Shown piece after piece: positions 25,735-38,380 of a DNA stretch of 64,000 nucleotides. The notes beneath the pieces were generated by a model. That model had not been told where the DNA came from, searched no databases, and saw nothing but the letters and a program-made list of their open reading frames with translations. The position numbers and the translations under genes are program-made. Within the stretch, counting starts at the first letter, position 1; each line of letters begins with the position of its first letter. Source of the DNA: Nageia nagi (taxonomy: Eukaryota > Pinophyta); the NCBI GenBank assembly GCA_050084985.1, contig JBITNC010000001.1, forward strand, positions 120,776,001-120,840,000, given 5' to 3'.

Positions 25735-27117
25735 TGACCTCTTATTCTTGTGTTGATATTATTTGTATATTTGTGGGTGTATGAAATGGATTCTCAAAAT
25801 GTTGATGCTTGAATTGAAGTTCAACATTTACACATAGGTTTCAATCTTCAATAATTAAGGTAAGATTTCAAACATACAACCTCCAAGGAAATAATGTTTA
25901 TAGAATTACAACAAATTGAGTCTCCAACATATCACTTCTAGTTTTAGAATTTGGGAAATAGTAGCAAATTATTCTAACATCTCCTTCTTAGGCCTCCATG
26001 ATGTAGATGCCATGATGAAATTTAGCCAATATTAGCAAATTGGCTCTCTTCTTCCACAACATCCTCCTTACAATGAATCCAAACTCTGAATCTCTTCAAC
26101 AGATTGAAGACAAAATGTCCAATTACCCTACACACACTATTAGTTAATGATCTCCATATTATAAATTAGATATTACATGAAATAAAATATCATTATGATG
26201 TAAAATTAGCTCAAAATTAACCTCAACAAGCCAACATATATCCTTAAATGACATCAAAATGTAGTAAAGTATTCCAAAAATCATTTAAGACTTCGATGTT
26301 TGGCTTAAAGTGAATTCAAAATCCCAAACAAGCCATAACAATTGATATTAATATGCCACATACACCTTAAAATAGCTTCAAAATACATATATACCTTCAA
26401 AAATGCACTCAATATGCTAATGTTTGGCTCATGGTGACCTCAAAATGCATAATAATCCTCCAAAATGGCTTCAGTATATCAATGTTTGACTTAAAATGGT
26501 CTTAAAATGTAGAATAGATCTCAAAAATACTCCTAGTATGCCAACATCTACCTTTAAGAGGATCTAAAATATATAATGGATCTCAAAAATACCTCTAGAA
26601 TATTGATTATTGGCTCAAGTTGATCTAGAGTGCCAATATCTAGCTCTAGATGAGCTTGAATAATCAAACAATCCCTTATTCCTCCTTCAAGCTCAATGTC
26701 ACTAAAAATAAACTTCAAACTTGATATAAAAAATGCAATTTTGAAAATGAACCTTATCAAGTTGGATGAACCTCCTTGAAGTCTCAAAATTTGAAATTAG
26801 GACCAAAAAGTGCCCAATGATTTATCAAAAAAAGGGAACTGGCCCTCTAGACTACCAACATCATACTCCTTGTGTCTATATCCAACAATTGCTCCTAAAA
26901 AATAACCATTATGATCTTAGGTTAATTCCATCATGGTGCTAACTCTAGATCTTCTAGTAAGATGATAATATCTCTTTAGCAACTCCTCTTTCTTACCTGA
27001 TAGAAAAGGGAAAGATCTCCTTAATAAATACCACTATGATTTGAGAAAAATATCACTATGAATTAATACCATAATGAATTTAGTATTCTCTTTTAGAAAT
27101 ATCCTTTAGCAGTAACT
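25735..27117 (-). repeat. Repeat R1, second copy
   Basis: It matches 14535-15925 in order and orientation and includes the same degenerate ~61-bp tandem phrases (about 26240-26660). No gag follows it here; it is cut directly onto a Copia RT fragment on the left and a truncated LTR on the right. Confidence 0.65.
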
Positions 27118-27308
27118 TCATGAGATGAAGTGTAAGAAAAGTGACATCATGTTATTCATAAATACTTAAAAGTTATCTAGGTATACTTTTAAGTATTAGT
27201 GAATTTACATTACCTTATTCACTAAATACTTAAGGTATCTAGGATACCTTTAAGTATTAGTAAATTTACATTAAAAGACCTTACAATAATACATTATGTA
27301 TTCTAACA
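27118..27308 (-). repeat. Truncated TGTTGG-family LTR (U3 part only)
   Basis: On the minus strand it starts TGTTAGAATACATAATG after a purine tract (AAAGGGGAG) and carries the typical ACTTAAAAG repeats. It stops after about 190 bp, before the TATA region. It is the remaining 3' LTR of Copia copy 3. Confidence 0.7.
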
Positions 27309-28140
27309 CTCCCCTTTAATGCAATATTGGGATAAAGCAGAGAGAAGAAAGAGAGAGTAAAAGAGATTTATCCTCCATAGAGATACAATTGAAGATGAAA
27401 ATATTTACATATATTATAAATAAATAAGATCTTATATTGAGGCTCATTACATTACCATTTGACAAAATGGTTTACAATACAATCATTAATCTTAACTACT
27501 TTCACTATAAAAAGTAATCATTCAACACAAGTTGACATGATGAGCCTTCATGAGCTTATCCATTCAAAGTAGGCAACTTGCACTCTCAAGAAGAAACTTG
27601 CAAGCTATAAGTAGCTCATAAACATCCATAGCGATATAAAATAAATGAATCAATTAATACCATCCATAAACTAATCAATATGCATTATAAGTTCATCATG
27701 AAATGCCAAGCTAATATGCATAGTCACCTATTGTATAAAAATATATGCTGATCAACATAAAAAAATAAAGCATAAGCATGTACAAGTTTCTCACATATGG
27801 ATAACCAAACAATTCTAAAATTCACATACTGATTCCTAACATATTGATAATGGAAATAGTGCTAGCAAAAGCCATCATATGCTCCAAAATGTACAACTAA
27901 TTTCTCACATGGAGAAAACTAACCATGAAGGTATACATCATATACTAAAAAAAATACAAATATTTCCTTACATAGAGTGAACTAACCATCAAAGTGTACA
28001 TCATATACTCAAACATGTACAACTATTTCCTCATACGAGCAAACTAACCATGAAGGTGTACACAAAGATCAACACTATATAACTTAAAAATCCTCCTATG
28101 GATGAAGTTGTCACCACAAAAATGAATTCAATATGAATTC
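27309..28140 (-). repeat. 3' untranslated region of Copia copy 3 with ~62-bp tandem repeats
   Basis: It matches 24098-24859. Three units of a ~62-bp repeat lie at 27901-27962, 27963-28025 and 28026-28073, each with a CTAACCAT core and a GTACA motif. Copy 2 has only one such unit, so the array expanded or contracted between copies. Confidence 0.6.
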
Positions 28141-31100
28141 AACCTACACTCTCTTTGAATGCAACTTCACCAATCCAATAGATTCCCTAGGATTGTATAA
28201 TTGAGATTTAGGAAGGGGCTTGAGGAACAAATCAATGAAGTTTATAACTGATGGACAATACTACAATTGAAGGTATCATCATGAATCTTCTCCTTGATAA
28301 AATGCGCTTTGATTTTAACATATTTTGTTCTTTGATAGAAAATATGATTTCTTTACCAAAGCAATAGTAGATTTATTATTTGAAGAAATTTGATATGGGT
28401 GAGCTTGCTCATAACTAATTTCTATCAAAAGATGCCTCAACCAAATAGCTTCTTGGGTTGTAAATGACATGGATCGATATTCTCCTTTGTGGTGGAGAGA
28501 GTTGTAGTAGGCTTGTTCTTAGAAATATAAGAAATACACCTAAATTAATGCTAAATACATAAGCATAGGTTGATTTTCTATCATCTCTATCTCCCTCTTA
28601 ATTATAATATAAGAACCCTAAGAGAACAAATGAGGGCAACTTGAAAAAATTGAAAGCAAAATTCTTAGTTCCTACAACATAACTCAATATTTTCATAACA
28701 ACATTAAGGATATTATCATACTAATAATTAAAATTAAGGATCTTAACATAACTCATGCTATCAAATTTAATGCAAAGGAAATATCTATCCTATAGATATT
28801 CAAATAAAAAATACTACTAATTAATTTCCTATAAGTTGTAGCATCTACTTACTGAGAGTTGGAGCAAAGAGATAAAGTGATTCCAAGAGAGACTAGGATC
28901 ATAACATGTTTGTACTCCTCCATTCCAAACTTTTTCAATGTTTTTGAGATATACTTGGATTGACTCAGTAAGTACAATCCTTATTTGGTACATTTGCATA
29001 CCAAGGAATAGTGCAAGAGACCAATATTAATCATTTCAAAAGTTTCATTAAGATTGATATGCACTCTTGGATGATTTCAACATTATTCCCTATAATCAAT
29101 AGATCAACCACATATAAAGAGTTAAGACCAAGTATTTTTCTTGATTGACAACATATAGATCTGAATTAGATAAGCACTTAGAGAACCAATGTTTGCAAAG
29201 TATCCTAAAATATTTTTGTATCAAGCTCTAGGTGCTTTCTTAGGTCCATACAAGGAATTCTTTAGCTTGTATATAAGGGATTCTTTACCTTGAAAAAAAA
29301 AATATTTATGGTTGATTCATGTAGATCTTCACATATAATTCACCATTTAGGAAAGCACTTTTGACATAAATTTGAAAAAATTTCCATCCTTGAGCAAGGA
29401 TTAACCTAAGTGTGGGCATATTTTCCATTAGAGAAAAGGTTTTCTCATAATCAACTCCATATTTCTGATTGAAACCCTTATCTACTAACCTTGCCTTGTA
29501 TTTCTCAAATTTTCAATTGAATTATATTTAACCTTATAAATCAACTTATTTCCAATCATATTATGTTAATTAAGATAGGAACTATATTCCAAGTTTGATT
29601 TTTCATCAGAGCTTCATAATCCAATTTCATAGATTCCATATAGCATTCATTCTTTAATGCTTCCTTGAATGATGAGGGATCATTCTTGTTATTAATTTTG
29701 GCAAAAAAGGATTTGTTTAAGATCACACTTCTCTTATCCTTTATATTAGATAATTTTTCTCTTGAGGTGAATTATCTACACTAACATCATCCAAGTTCTC
29801 ATAAGAACTAGATTACTCAAGAAGTTGATTGAACTTTACTTTCCTCAAGACAAACATTGCTCTAGAGGAAGGAAATTTGAGATTGTAGCTTCTATGCTAA
29901 TATTGTAGCCCAAAATGATGCACTTTTTAGATCTCTTATCCAAGTTCTTTTTTTCTCAGAAACAATAAAGGCATAAGCATCACTACCAAAGATCCTAAGG
30001 TTAGATATGTTAAGTATCTTTCCCATCCATTCCTATATAGGGTTTTACCTTCAACTATTTTTCTAGTATAGCTATTCAGATGTAGATTGTAGTGTTCAAA
30101 ACTTCACCCCATAAGAAACTAGAGAGATTTCTAAACATGAGCCTAGCCATTTCCTTAATGGTTCTATTATTTCTTTAAAAAAAACCATTTTGTTAGTAAT
30201 GTAAGGGATTGTGAACTGCCTCTTGATCTCAAATTTGGTATAAATATCATTGAAATATTGCCATTGTATTCACCTCCATTATCATATCTTAGATTCTTGA
30301 TTTTGAAGTTACTATGATTTTCAACTAAGGCTTTGAAATCTTTAATGAAACTATCAAAGTTTTGATACTTTTGCTTGAAGAGATAATCAAATGTCATTCT
30401 ACTAAATTCATCAATAAAGGTCAACATGTAAGATGCTCCCCTAAGAGACTTAGTCTGAAACAAACCCATCAAATTTATTGCATAAGCTAAAAGGTTGTGT
30501 TTCATTGTTACCTTATCTTTATAAAAAAATTTCCTATTCATATTACCTCATATGTACTTCTCACAAAGACCAATTATGGGTTACATCGAAGGAAAAAAAT
30601 TTATAAATTCTTAATTTTTAATGAACTAATACTTTTATGGTTAAGGTAGCCTAATATATGGTGCCAAAGATTTCCCTAGAGCAAACATTAGTATCAAGGC
30701 ACATCTTTATTGGTACTTCATCTATAATGTAGTGATGATCTTTCATTAATCCTTTCACCAAAGTAGAAAGTCCCTTCTTAATGCATCAAGAGTGTGAGTT
30801 GAACTCAAATATGGAAAGAAGGTTCATTTAAGTTTATGTACATTGAGCATATTTTTAAAAAATTTCTTGTGTATCAACACTCTCACAATCATTTGAATTA
30901 AAGGATTGAATTATCACCTATCACAATTGCATCTTTTATATACTTAAAATTTTCAAACTTAGCCTTTTCAAAATATATGTGATTAGTGCACCCAAAGTCA
31001 AAAATCCAAGTATATAAAAGAAATCATTCAATATTAACATGCTAAGACTTAATTAAAAAGTTCTAAAATTAAAAAAATATTTATTATTCTTCTCCTTGTG

Positions 31101-31970
31101 TTTGAAGTTGATTCATTTTTTAGTTTTTTTTCCATCTTGTTATTTTTTTTTCTTATAGTAATTGATTCCTTATGACCATATATGTCACAAAAATTATAAT
31201 TGTTATCAAATTTAGATTCGGATTCAGATTTTCTTAACTTATCATGGTCATTCTTCTATTTATTTCCATATTTATTGCAATCTTTTTTCAAGCATGGTAA
31301 GATTTCTTTTTATTGTAGCTCTTTTTTTAAAGTGAGTCTTTGTTGGTTGAAATGCCATAAGATGCTCCTTAGGAGTGGAGATTAATAATTTTTTTAAGAG
31401 TTTCTTCATGTTTTAGGAAAATCCATGAAATATTTTCCAAGGAGTACACCTCTTATTCATCATTGAGCCTCATCTCAATAATTGTCATGAAGTGATTGAA
31501 TTTAAAAGAAAGACTTTTGGAGGATGATGAATACCATAAACTCGTTGTTAATCTAATTGTAGCAATACCCAATAAGTTGGGACCTAACATCAACAATCTT
31601 ATTCAAGTATATTGCAAAATTTTCATTTTTCTCTTGAAATTATTGTAACAATTTTTGGAGTATGATGAACCTCATATAGAATTGGGAGTCAAGGTAGATT
31701 TTCTTTAGCCTATACCAAGATTCCTTTGTGTAGGTTGAAGAAGAGATCACAAGGGTGACTTCATTTAAAATTGCATAAAAGATCATATAGGTTGCTAGCT
31801 CATTCTTTATGTTGTAATCCTCAAGTGAATTATCATTGTTGAAGAAAATTGATTTTTGTTTACTATTTACCATAGTTTCCTTGCTTGAAGTTCTCCATTC
31901 ATCCTAGGTTCTTAAATACCATAATTGGAAATGTTTAGGATGTCTTGGGTGTAAAGAATTATTCCATTTG
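28141..31970 (-). pseudogene. Ty1/Copia gag-pol relic, copy 3
   Basis: The order from 31970 down is gag, integrase, RT, RNase H, as in copy 1. Gag (about 31960-31000) includes the open frame 31873-31640 (SLEDYNIKNELATYMIFYAIL). Its zinc knuckle near 31175 keeps one of the first two cysteines (FCDIYGHKES) and has lost the last one. Integrase (30541-30167) has KSLRGASYMLTFIDEFSRM and keeps RYDNGGEY. RT runs at about 29580-28900; the active site near 29100 reads YVVDL. RNase H lies at about 28600-28150. Stops and frameshifts occur throughout. Copies 1 and 3 carry different lesions in the zinc knuckle, RT and integrase motifs, so those parts decayed independently. Confidence 0.86.
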
Positions 31971-33912
31971 CTACAAAAAATATGAAACTATTAACCAATG
32001 TAAACCAAGGTAATTAAGAATACATGCTTAAATTGTTTAACTAATTTCATATATGCAAAAGGCCTACAATAAAATCAAATGGTATATCCCATACATCTAA
32101 AATATTATTATAACCAAGTAACATTGTAGATAGGGTAGAGTTGAGGTTTTTTCTAGTTTAAAATTAGGCCTTCACTTGGATACCCACATGTATCACTTGG
32201 TGGTGAAATCCAAGTCATGATGGAGTCAAAGTCCTATAAATCTTCAACTAGTTCCCCTTGGTCAACAATATGCTCTCATAAGTAGGAGTACTAGTTATTT
32301 TTCAAGGGTATTACCTATGTTAAATTGGCCAAATTATTATTTTAATTAGATTTCAAGTTATCCTCCTAGGTTATTAGGATAATCTTTGAGTGGACATACA
32401 GACATATGGTATCACTACATACATGCCTATACACCTATATGGAATTATTTTCAGACCAACAAAGGACTTAGGGGAAATTAAGAAGTACAAACTTTACACC
32501 ATTTGGATCGTTGTACTGAAAGCTCCAGTCTACCCTTTTCTCCCCTCATGGATCCTAAACAAGTCTATTATGAATAAATTGTGAATATGTTCATTTTAGG
32601 GGATGCACTTTCAATATTTTTTATTTGTTTGCAAAAATAAAAGGAAATTGATTAACATAAATTAAAATGCTTAAAAAATGATACATCATAAAAAAATTGA
32701 AATCTAAGAGTCCAATGGGTTTTGTTACAACTCCAAGAAATAATAATTAAGTTTTACCATAGCAAAACAATGCTCTTCAACATTTAAAAGGTACTTAAAG
32801 AAAAAAATCATCCTTTTTCAATTTTACCTTAGAGGCAAAAAACTTCTACTTTTAACACTAAGGAAAAAGTAACTCCATACTTCAAAAATTGCCCCCTACA
32901 TTTTTAAATTTTAAATTTTTTTTTTTTTGAAAATAAAATTAACTCCTCATTTTAACATTTAGAAAAAAAATTTCCCTAGAGAAAAAATCATTCCCTCTTT
33001 TAAATTCTTTCAACAATTAACTTAAAAAAAGTTTAAATAACCTTTAGAGAAACTATTGTTAATATTGTTAAACAAAAAAGTTAATATTGTTTTAACAATT
33101 AACATATGTTTAATAACTTTTCACCTTAATATTTTTATTAAAAAGGGTTAAAATAAAGGAATTACTCTCCCTTGTTTTAAAAAAAGGTCAAGATACCCCC
33201 CTTCATTTTTTAAAAAAAAATAGAGGAAAAATAATTCCCTTAAAAAATTACACCTTTTTGAAATAATTGATATTAAAAAATATGTCCCTTTTATTCAAAA
33301 AAGGATATCCATTTTAAATAATAATCCCTTCATAAAAAATCAACCATGTAAGTAAATATTAAACCACCATGTTTGAAAAATATTAAAGGCATTACACTTT
33401 TCACCAATTGTAATGAAAAAGAGGAGACTTGTACTCCACATAGCAGTAAGGGGTTAATTATTAGCTCATTTAAAAAAATAAACTAAGCATTTTTGAGTAG
33501 GTCTCAAGTGCATGCTAGAAGGGTTTGGCTATTTATATTCCATAGGTAAGGGAGGGTAGAGAGAATATGATGGGGTTAGGGTAGAATAACAATAATGAGA
33601 TCAAGGTGAATGATAGCGATGGGGTCATTGATAGAGCTTAACAGGTTAGCAAGGACTATAGTGGGTGACAAAAGCTATGGGTGGGTCAAAGGAGGCCATG
33701 AGGTGTGGGGGCATTGAGCTACTAAATATACATGATCAGGAGAGGGTGGCTAAGTCATCAAAGTTGTAGGGTGGAGGAGGGGGCTAGGTAGCTAGGGGAT
33801 GGTGAGGTCAAGTTACCAACAGGGTTGTGCCACAATAGGGATATCGATAGGTCCCTAAAAATATTTTTCAATATTCTTCCAACATCTTCCATGGTGGGAG
33901 GGTGGGACCAGG
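31971..33912 (-). repeat. Noncoding leader of Copia copy 3
   Basis: It matches 20870-21300 in part. From 32640 to 33420 it is low-complexity A/T with C clusters; from 33540 to 33912 it is G-rich on the plus strand. No credible coding sequence was seen. The G-rich DNA continues after 42663, which shows that the element at 33913-42663 was inserted into it. Confidence 0.5.
33908..33912. repeat. Left target site duplication of the PMD element
   Basis: CCAGG here pairs with CCAGT at 42664-42668, 4 of 5 bases. Five bases is the usual duplication length for LTR retrotransposons. Confidence 0.5.
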
Positions 33913-34644
33913 TGTAAATGCCTAAAGTTGATTTATTATTTATTTAATAAATCATATTTAAAATTTTAAATGATTATTGGTAAGAATACATAAATCAAGA
34001 TAAAGTTGATATTACAATGCAATACCATGTGCTAGGACCAATGCAAAGTTATTTACCATGGTTCATATTTTAATTTATCTTGAAAATGGAAAAGATTATT
34101 ATTATTGATGGAATTCAACCTCATTTCTCTCTACATCCTTTATAGGCTATAAATTCAAGTGGAATAGGTTGATTTCCACATATTAGACTCTTTTGATATG
34201 AAAAGTACTTGATAGGTGGTTATCAATTGTAACAATATCTATGGATGCTACCTATCATTGAGAACTTGTTATACTCTAAGCTCTAAACTTCTCTCTCTTA
34301 CACACTACATGAAACATCCAATTCCACATAGCCAACAACATATCGCTCTCACATAGCTAGCAAGGTGCACCTTCTAGATTAGGAAGTTTAGATTTTAGAT
34401 AATGACTCATTGCTTCACTCTTGTGAATATATGTTGTGAGATTATATAGTGTCCAATCCCAATCCTTTGAAGATTCACTACTATTTGATTTTAAGGATTG
34501 TACATATATTTGCTAGTTTTCACTCTATATTAGGTTTATGTGTTTTATATACATTTGTTGTAATCTTATATAGAGATATCATTTGTATATTCATATACCA
34601 TTTATTTATTTATGTGTTAAAAATTGCATATTTTAAGGTATACA
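33913..34644 (+). repeat. 5' LTR of the PMD element
   Basis: It starts TGTAAATGCC and ends TATACA. It matches 41922-42663 along its length, by eye at somewhat under 90 percent. A palindromic TTTATTATTTATTTAATAAA block lies near the start. TATA-like GCTATAAAT is at about 34147. A third copy is at 60362. Confidence 0.8.
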
Positions 34645-34662
34645 TTTTGGTGAGCCCAACAT
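34645..34662 (+). promoter_or_regulatory. Possible primer-binding site of the PMD element
   Basis: TTTTGGTGAGCCCAAC directly follows the LTR. Position and the TTGG...CCCAAC shape fit a primer-binding site, but the tRNA could not be assigned, probably because of C-to-T decay. Confidence 0.3.
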
Positions 34663-34739
34663 TCTTAAACACCTAGATCTCGTCTAGGGCATCATTTTTG
34701 AAAATTGCATGAATCCATTTTCATTATTATTCATCTCTT

Positions 34740-37155
34740 TACCTGAAGCTCTTCGACTAGTAGCTACAAAAAATGATAAAACTAGGGTTTTTTCACCTAT
34801 GTTTTGAAAATGGATTTAAATGTAGAGCAACTAAGGTCTCTAGGGGTAAGGTTTAATTTTAATGATATTTAGAGAAGTGTTAGGTATAACCTTGAATTAC
34901 CTCTACAAGAACCTCATCCTGATAACCATGATACATGTAGTGATACTGAATCTATAAGCTCTAGTAAATAAATGGATATCATTGGTGAAATGCCTCATTG
35001 ATTTGATACAAATATTAAACATTTTGAAGTTGAAACTGTAAGTTTGAATAGTCATGAGGATACTTCTAATGATAATGATAAAATTGAAGAGTTAGATAGA
35101 ATTCCTAGCCATATTCAATCTATTAAAGAATTGCTATCTGATAGATAAAAATTAGAATATTTTCCTACTCACAACATTGAAATTATTATTGATATTCTAA
35201 TAGACTATGAGCTATTAGAAGATAAATCTACAACTTTGCAATTGTTAGATAGTTTAGTTTTTTATTAGAATGTAGGTTTGATAAGATAAAGGGTTTCTAC
35301 TATCAATCTAGATGTTGCTAATGATGTGCCACCCTAGAACACATCACCACTAGCATGAATGCATATGATACAAAACCTCCTCTTGAAGGAACCAAAGATG
35401 TTTCAAAGCTCCCAACCAAAGTAAATGTTGGGAATGATGGCATGGAAATTGAAGATAATGATTATAAATATCTTATCCTCAAACTTAATCACTTCAAATT
35501 AGGCACGCTTTCTAAAGATAAGGGCATTCTACAAAATGAAGATCATAATTTTAAGCTTAGAGAATAAGTTATTGATCTTGTAACAATGCTTATAAGCATA
35601 ATATTGATTGGTCACTAGAAGAGCATAATATTAAAATTGGATTCCTTCAATATACTCAAAAACTACATTCTTTCATAAAGATACTTATGAGAAAAAATTA
35701 GAATTTATGATAAAAATGCTTGATAAAATTGAACATGAAGGGTAAATAGAATTGGACCATTTGTTTCACTTAAAGTAAAAGAGATTAAAAATACAAATGT
35801 TCCACCTCAAACCCCTCAACCACCCCCAATAACTAATATACTTATTTTTCAAACTCACACCCCTATAATCTCAAACATAGTTAATACAATTGAGGAAAGG
35901 ATAAAGAAATTGGAAAACAAGTTTCTTAATGATGATGAAGATGATTTCTTGTTTTGTTTGTAATTTCCTTTAACTAATAGACTTATTTCTAAAGTTCTTA
36001 CTAGTAAAAAAGAGTATAAATTTTACACAGTTTGATGGTTTGCAAGATCCAAGATGCATGTTGGAAAAGTCCAAGAAGAAGCTATGGAATATGTTCATGT
36101 TCAAGATATGATTGGTAAATTATTTTCACATAGTTTGAAAGATGATGCATTGAAATGGTATTTTCTTCTTCCTAAAAAGAGTATTGATAAATATGAAGAT
36201 TTGATACATCAATTTTTGGAGTACTTTAGATACAATATTTTTGAAAAGGTCCAATTCAAATATTTGTATAAAATTAAGCAATTACCTAATCAATCTTTGG
36301 CTAACTTTATGAAAATATGGAAACATATAGCTAATAAGATTACTATGCTTGAGTAGTATTTGAAAGATACATTTACAAATGCTTTATTTCCTATTTATAA
36401 GTTATTGGTTTCTATAATGTGATATGACAATGTGTGAAATGATGGATATTTTGTTTAAAAATGAAACTTTCATTAAGAAACTTTATGCTATGCATAATAA
36501 TAAATCTCAACCATATGAAAAGAAAGTTAAAACTCTTGAAAGTAATAAGAAAATTGAAGTGAACCATGTTTATAAAAGAAATAAAAATAATACTAAACCT
36601 TAATATTTTTTTATAAAGTTGACATATACTATTGATAATATTCTTAATGTATTGATAAAAAATATCTTATTGAGCTTCCACCTATTGTTGAGCCTAAATT
36701 TCTTAATGGTGTGCCTAAAAAATTTAGATATGTGGAATTTTGCAATTATCATAGGATACCAAGATACCTAACAAGAAATTTCAAGGTTCTAAGAAATATT
36801 GTTTAGTATTTCATTGATAGAAAGGAAATTTAGATGGATGATAATACAAAAAAGGATGGGCCTATACATATTGATAATGGACAATTGGGGAGTTTATAAA
36901 TCCTTTACCATCTTCACAATTGAAAGGTTGCATTGGCATAGTAAGTCCTCTACATTGTTTAAACTATTATTTTGCCAACAAACATGGATGTGGGCTAGAA
37001 AATCAAAGAATGGTGAAAAAGCAATGAAAAATAATATCATCATTGATGTACTTGACTATTTGTATCCTACCTGCAATGTAAGAAATGTAACAAGGAAGGT
37101 CCCTTTCTTCATCCTTATGTCTATAAAATGTATTTGGGTTGTCAAAACATCCTAG
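34740..37155 (+). pseudogene. Gypsy-type gag relic of the PMD element
   Basis: The reading frame is visible from about 34810 (MDLNVEQLRSLGVRF), followed by a long acidic, helix-prone region to about 35990. The Gag core is at 36054-36356: FSHSLKDDALKWYFLLP, then YEDLIHQFLEYF, KIKQLPNQS and FMKIWKH, the Retrotrans_gag type. A region equivalent to EFCKYHRVLG in the second copy sits near 36740-36770 and resembles a Cys-His zinc-binding segment. Several in-frame stops and frameshifts break it. No protease or RT follows. The same protein is better preserved at 61050-61970. Confidence 0.78.
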
Positions 37156-37828
37156 GTACACAAAATCATTGTTGAAAATATAAAAATTACAATAATAGTG
37201 TACATTAGGTATGTTGTTTGTTGGTTTAGCCATTGTTCATTGTATGCATTTGGTTATTGTCTTTTTCCACTCCCTAGGTGCATATATTTTCACTATTCCT
37301 TAATTATTTCATTATACTACTTGAATCCCATGATGTTGGTGGTGTTCCACCTATATTTAGGCCATTAATGGCATGCCATTTTTAGAACATAATTAAAAAT
37401 AATAGTATTTTTCTTATTCTAATTGCATTCCTGATTCATTAAACTAATTACAACTTGATTTTGGTAACTTTAAAAAATGAAAAACTTGCACTTGTTTGTT
37501 ATTATTTCACTTGGTACCTTAGCAATATTGATTTCATGTTTGGTTGTTTCTTCTATTATTGGTTGCAAATTTCATATGCATAATCATGTAAAACATTTGA
37601 AATTAGATTGATAAGTGCTTAAATTTATTTTATAAGTTCATCATTTCTTAAAGTTATGTACATTTCTTTTAGGTGGATGGTTTATTGATTATGTTTGTAA
37701 AAATTATACTTTCTGATTTGCATGTTCTATCTTATACATTGTGTAGTAGTAAGAGTCAACCATTCACATCTATATCCAAATAAAATAAAAAAAACACATT
37801 TAATGCAATATTAAATATGAAAAAGTCC

Positions 37829-37860
<32 letters not shown>

Positions 37861-37990
37861 TCAAAATGTAATCATCTACAAAATGGGGTGGTCCCTAGGT
37901 CAACAAAATAAAACTAATAGTGGGCACTACTCCCAGCATCATTGGTACTTTTCCTAACCCTATGACTACTCTTATTAGCTACTGATAGAG
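37156..37990 (+). other. Noncoding spacer between gag and the antisense gene
   Basis: No gene was seen. It matches 62220-62780 of the second copy over its first ~550 bp (for example TTTAGCCATTG). A TA microsatellite lies at about 37832-37860. Confidence 0.5.
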
Positions 37991-38302
37991 AGACCCTTCC
38001 TAATATCACACTATAAATGATATCTTGAGTGGAAAAAAGTGCCTTGGTCCTCTTGTATTTCCCTAAGCATCACTATGTTGTTCTTCTTCCTCTTTACCTG
38101 TCCATGAGGCTTTAGCTAAAATCCCATTACTCATTCAGTGGAGGTATGTCCACCCTCTCTTATAGTCTTCTTAGATTACTCCAAAGTAGTAATATGTGCA
38201 TCCATATCTATACTATGGCCTATACAGCTGCTACCTATCTATCAAAAGGCTTAAGCCTCTCGATCTCAACCTTAAGGGCCACCACTTATGTATCAGGCTT
38301 TC

Positions 38303-38380
38303 CTATAAATAATAATTATATTGTTAGACTACTAATCATATATTTAAATTGTAAAATTAAGTATGAGGTTAATTCTTTAC
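38303..38380 (-). other. Putative intron of the antisense PMD gene
   Basis: On the minus strand the exon ends GCATCAG, the intron starts GTAAAG and ends ATTTATAG. At 78 bp it is a plausible small plant intron. The second copy lacks this region, so there is no comparison. Confidence 0.45.
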
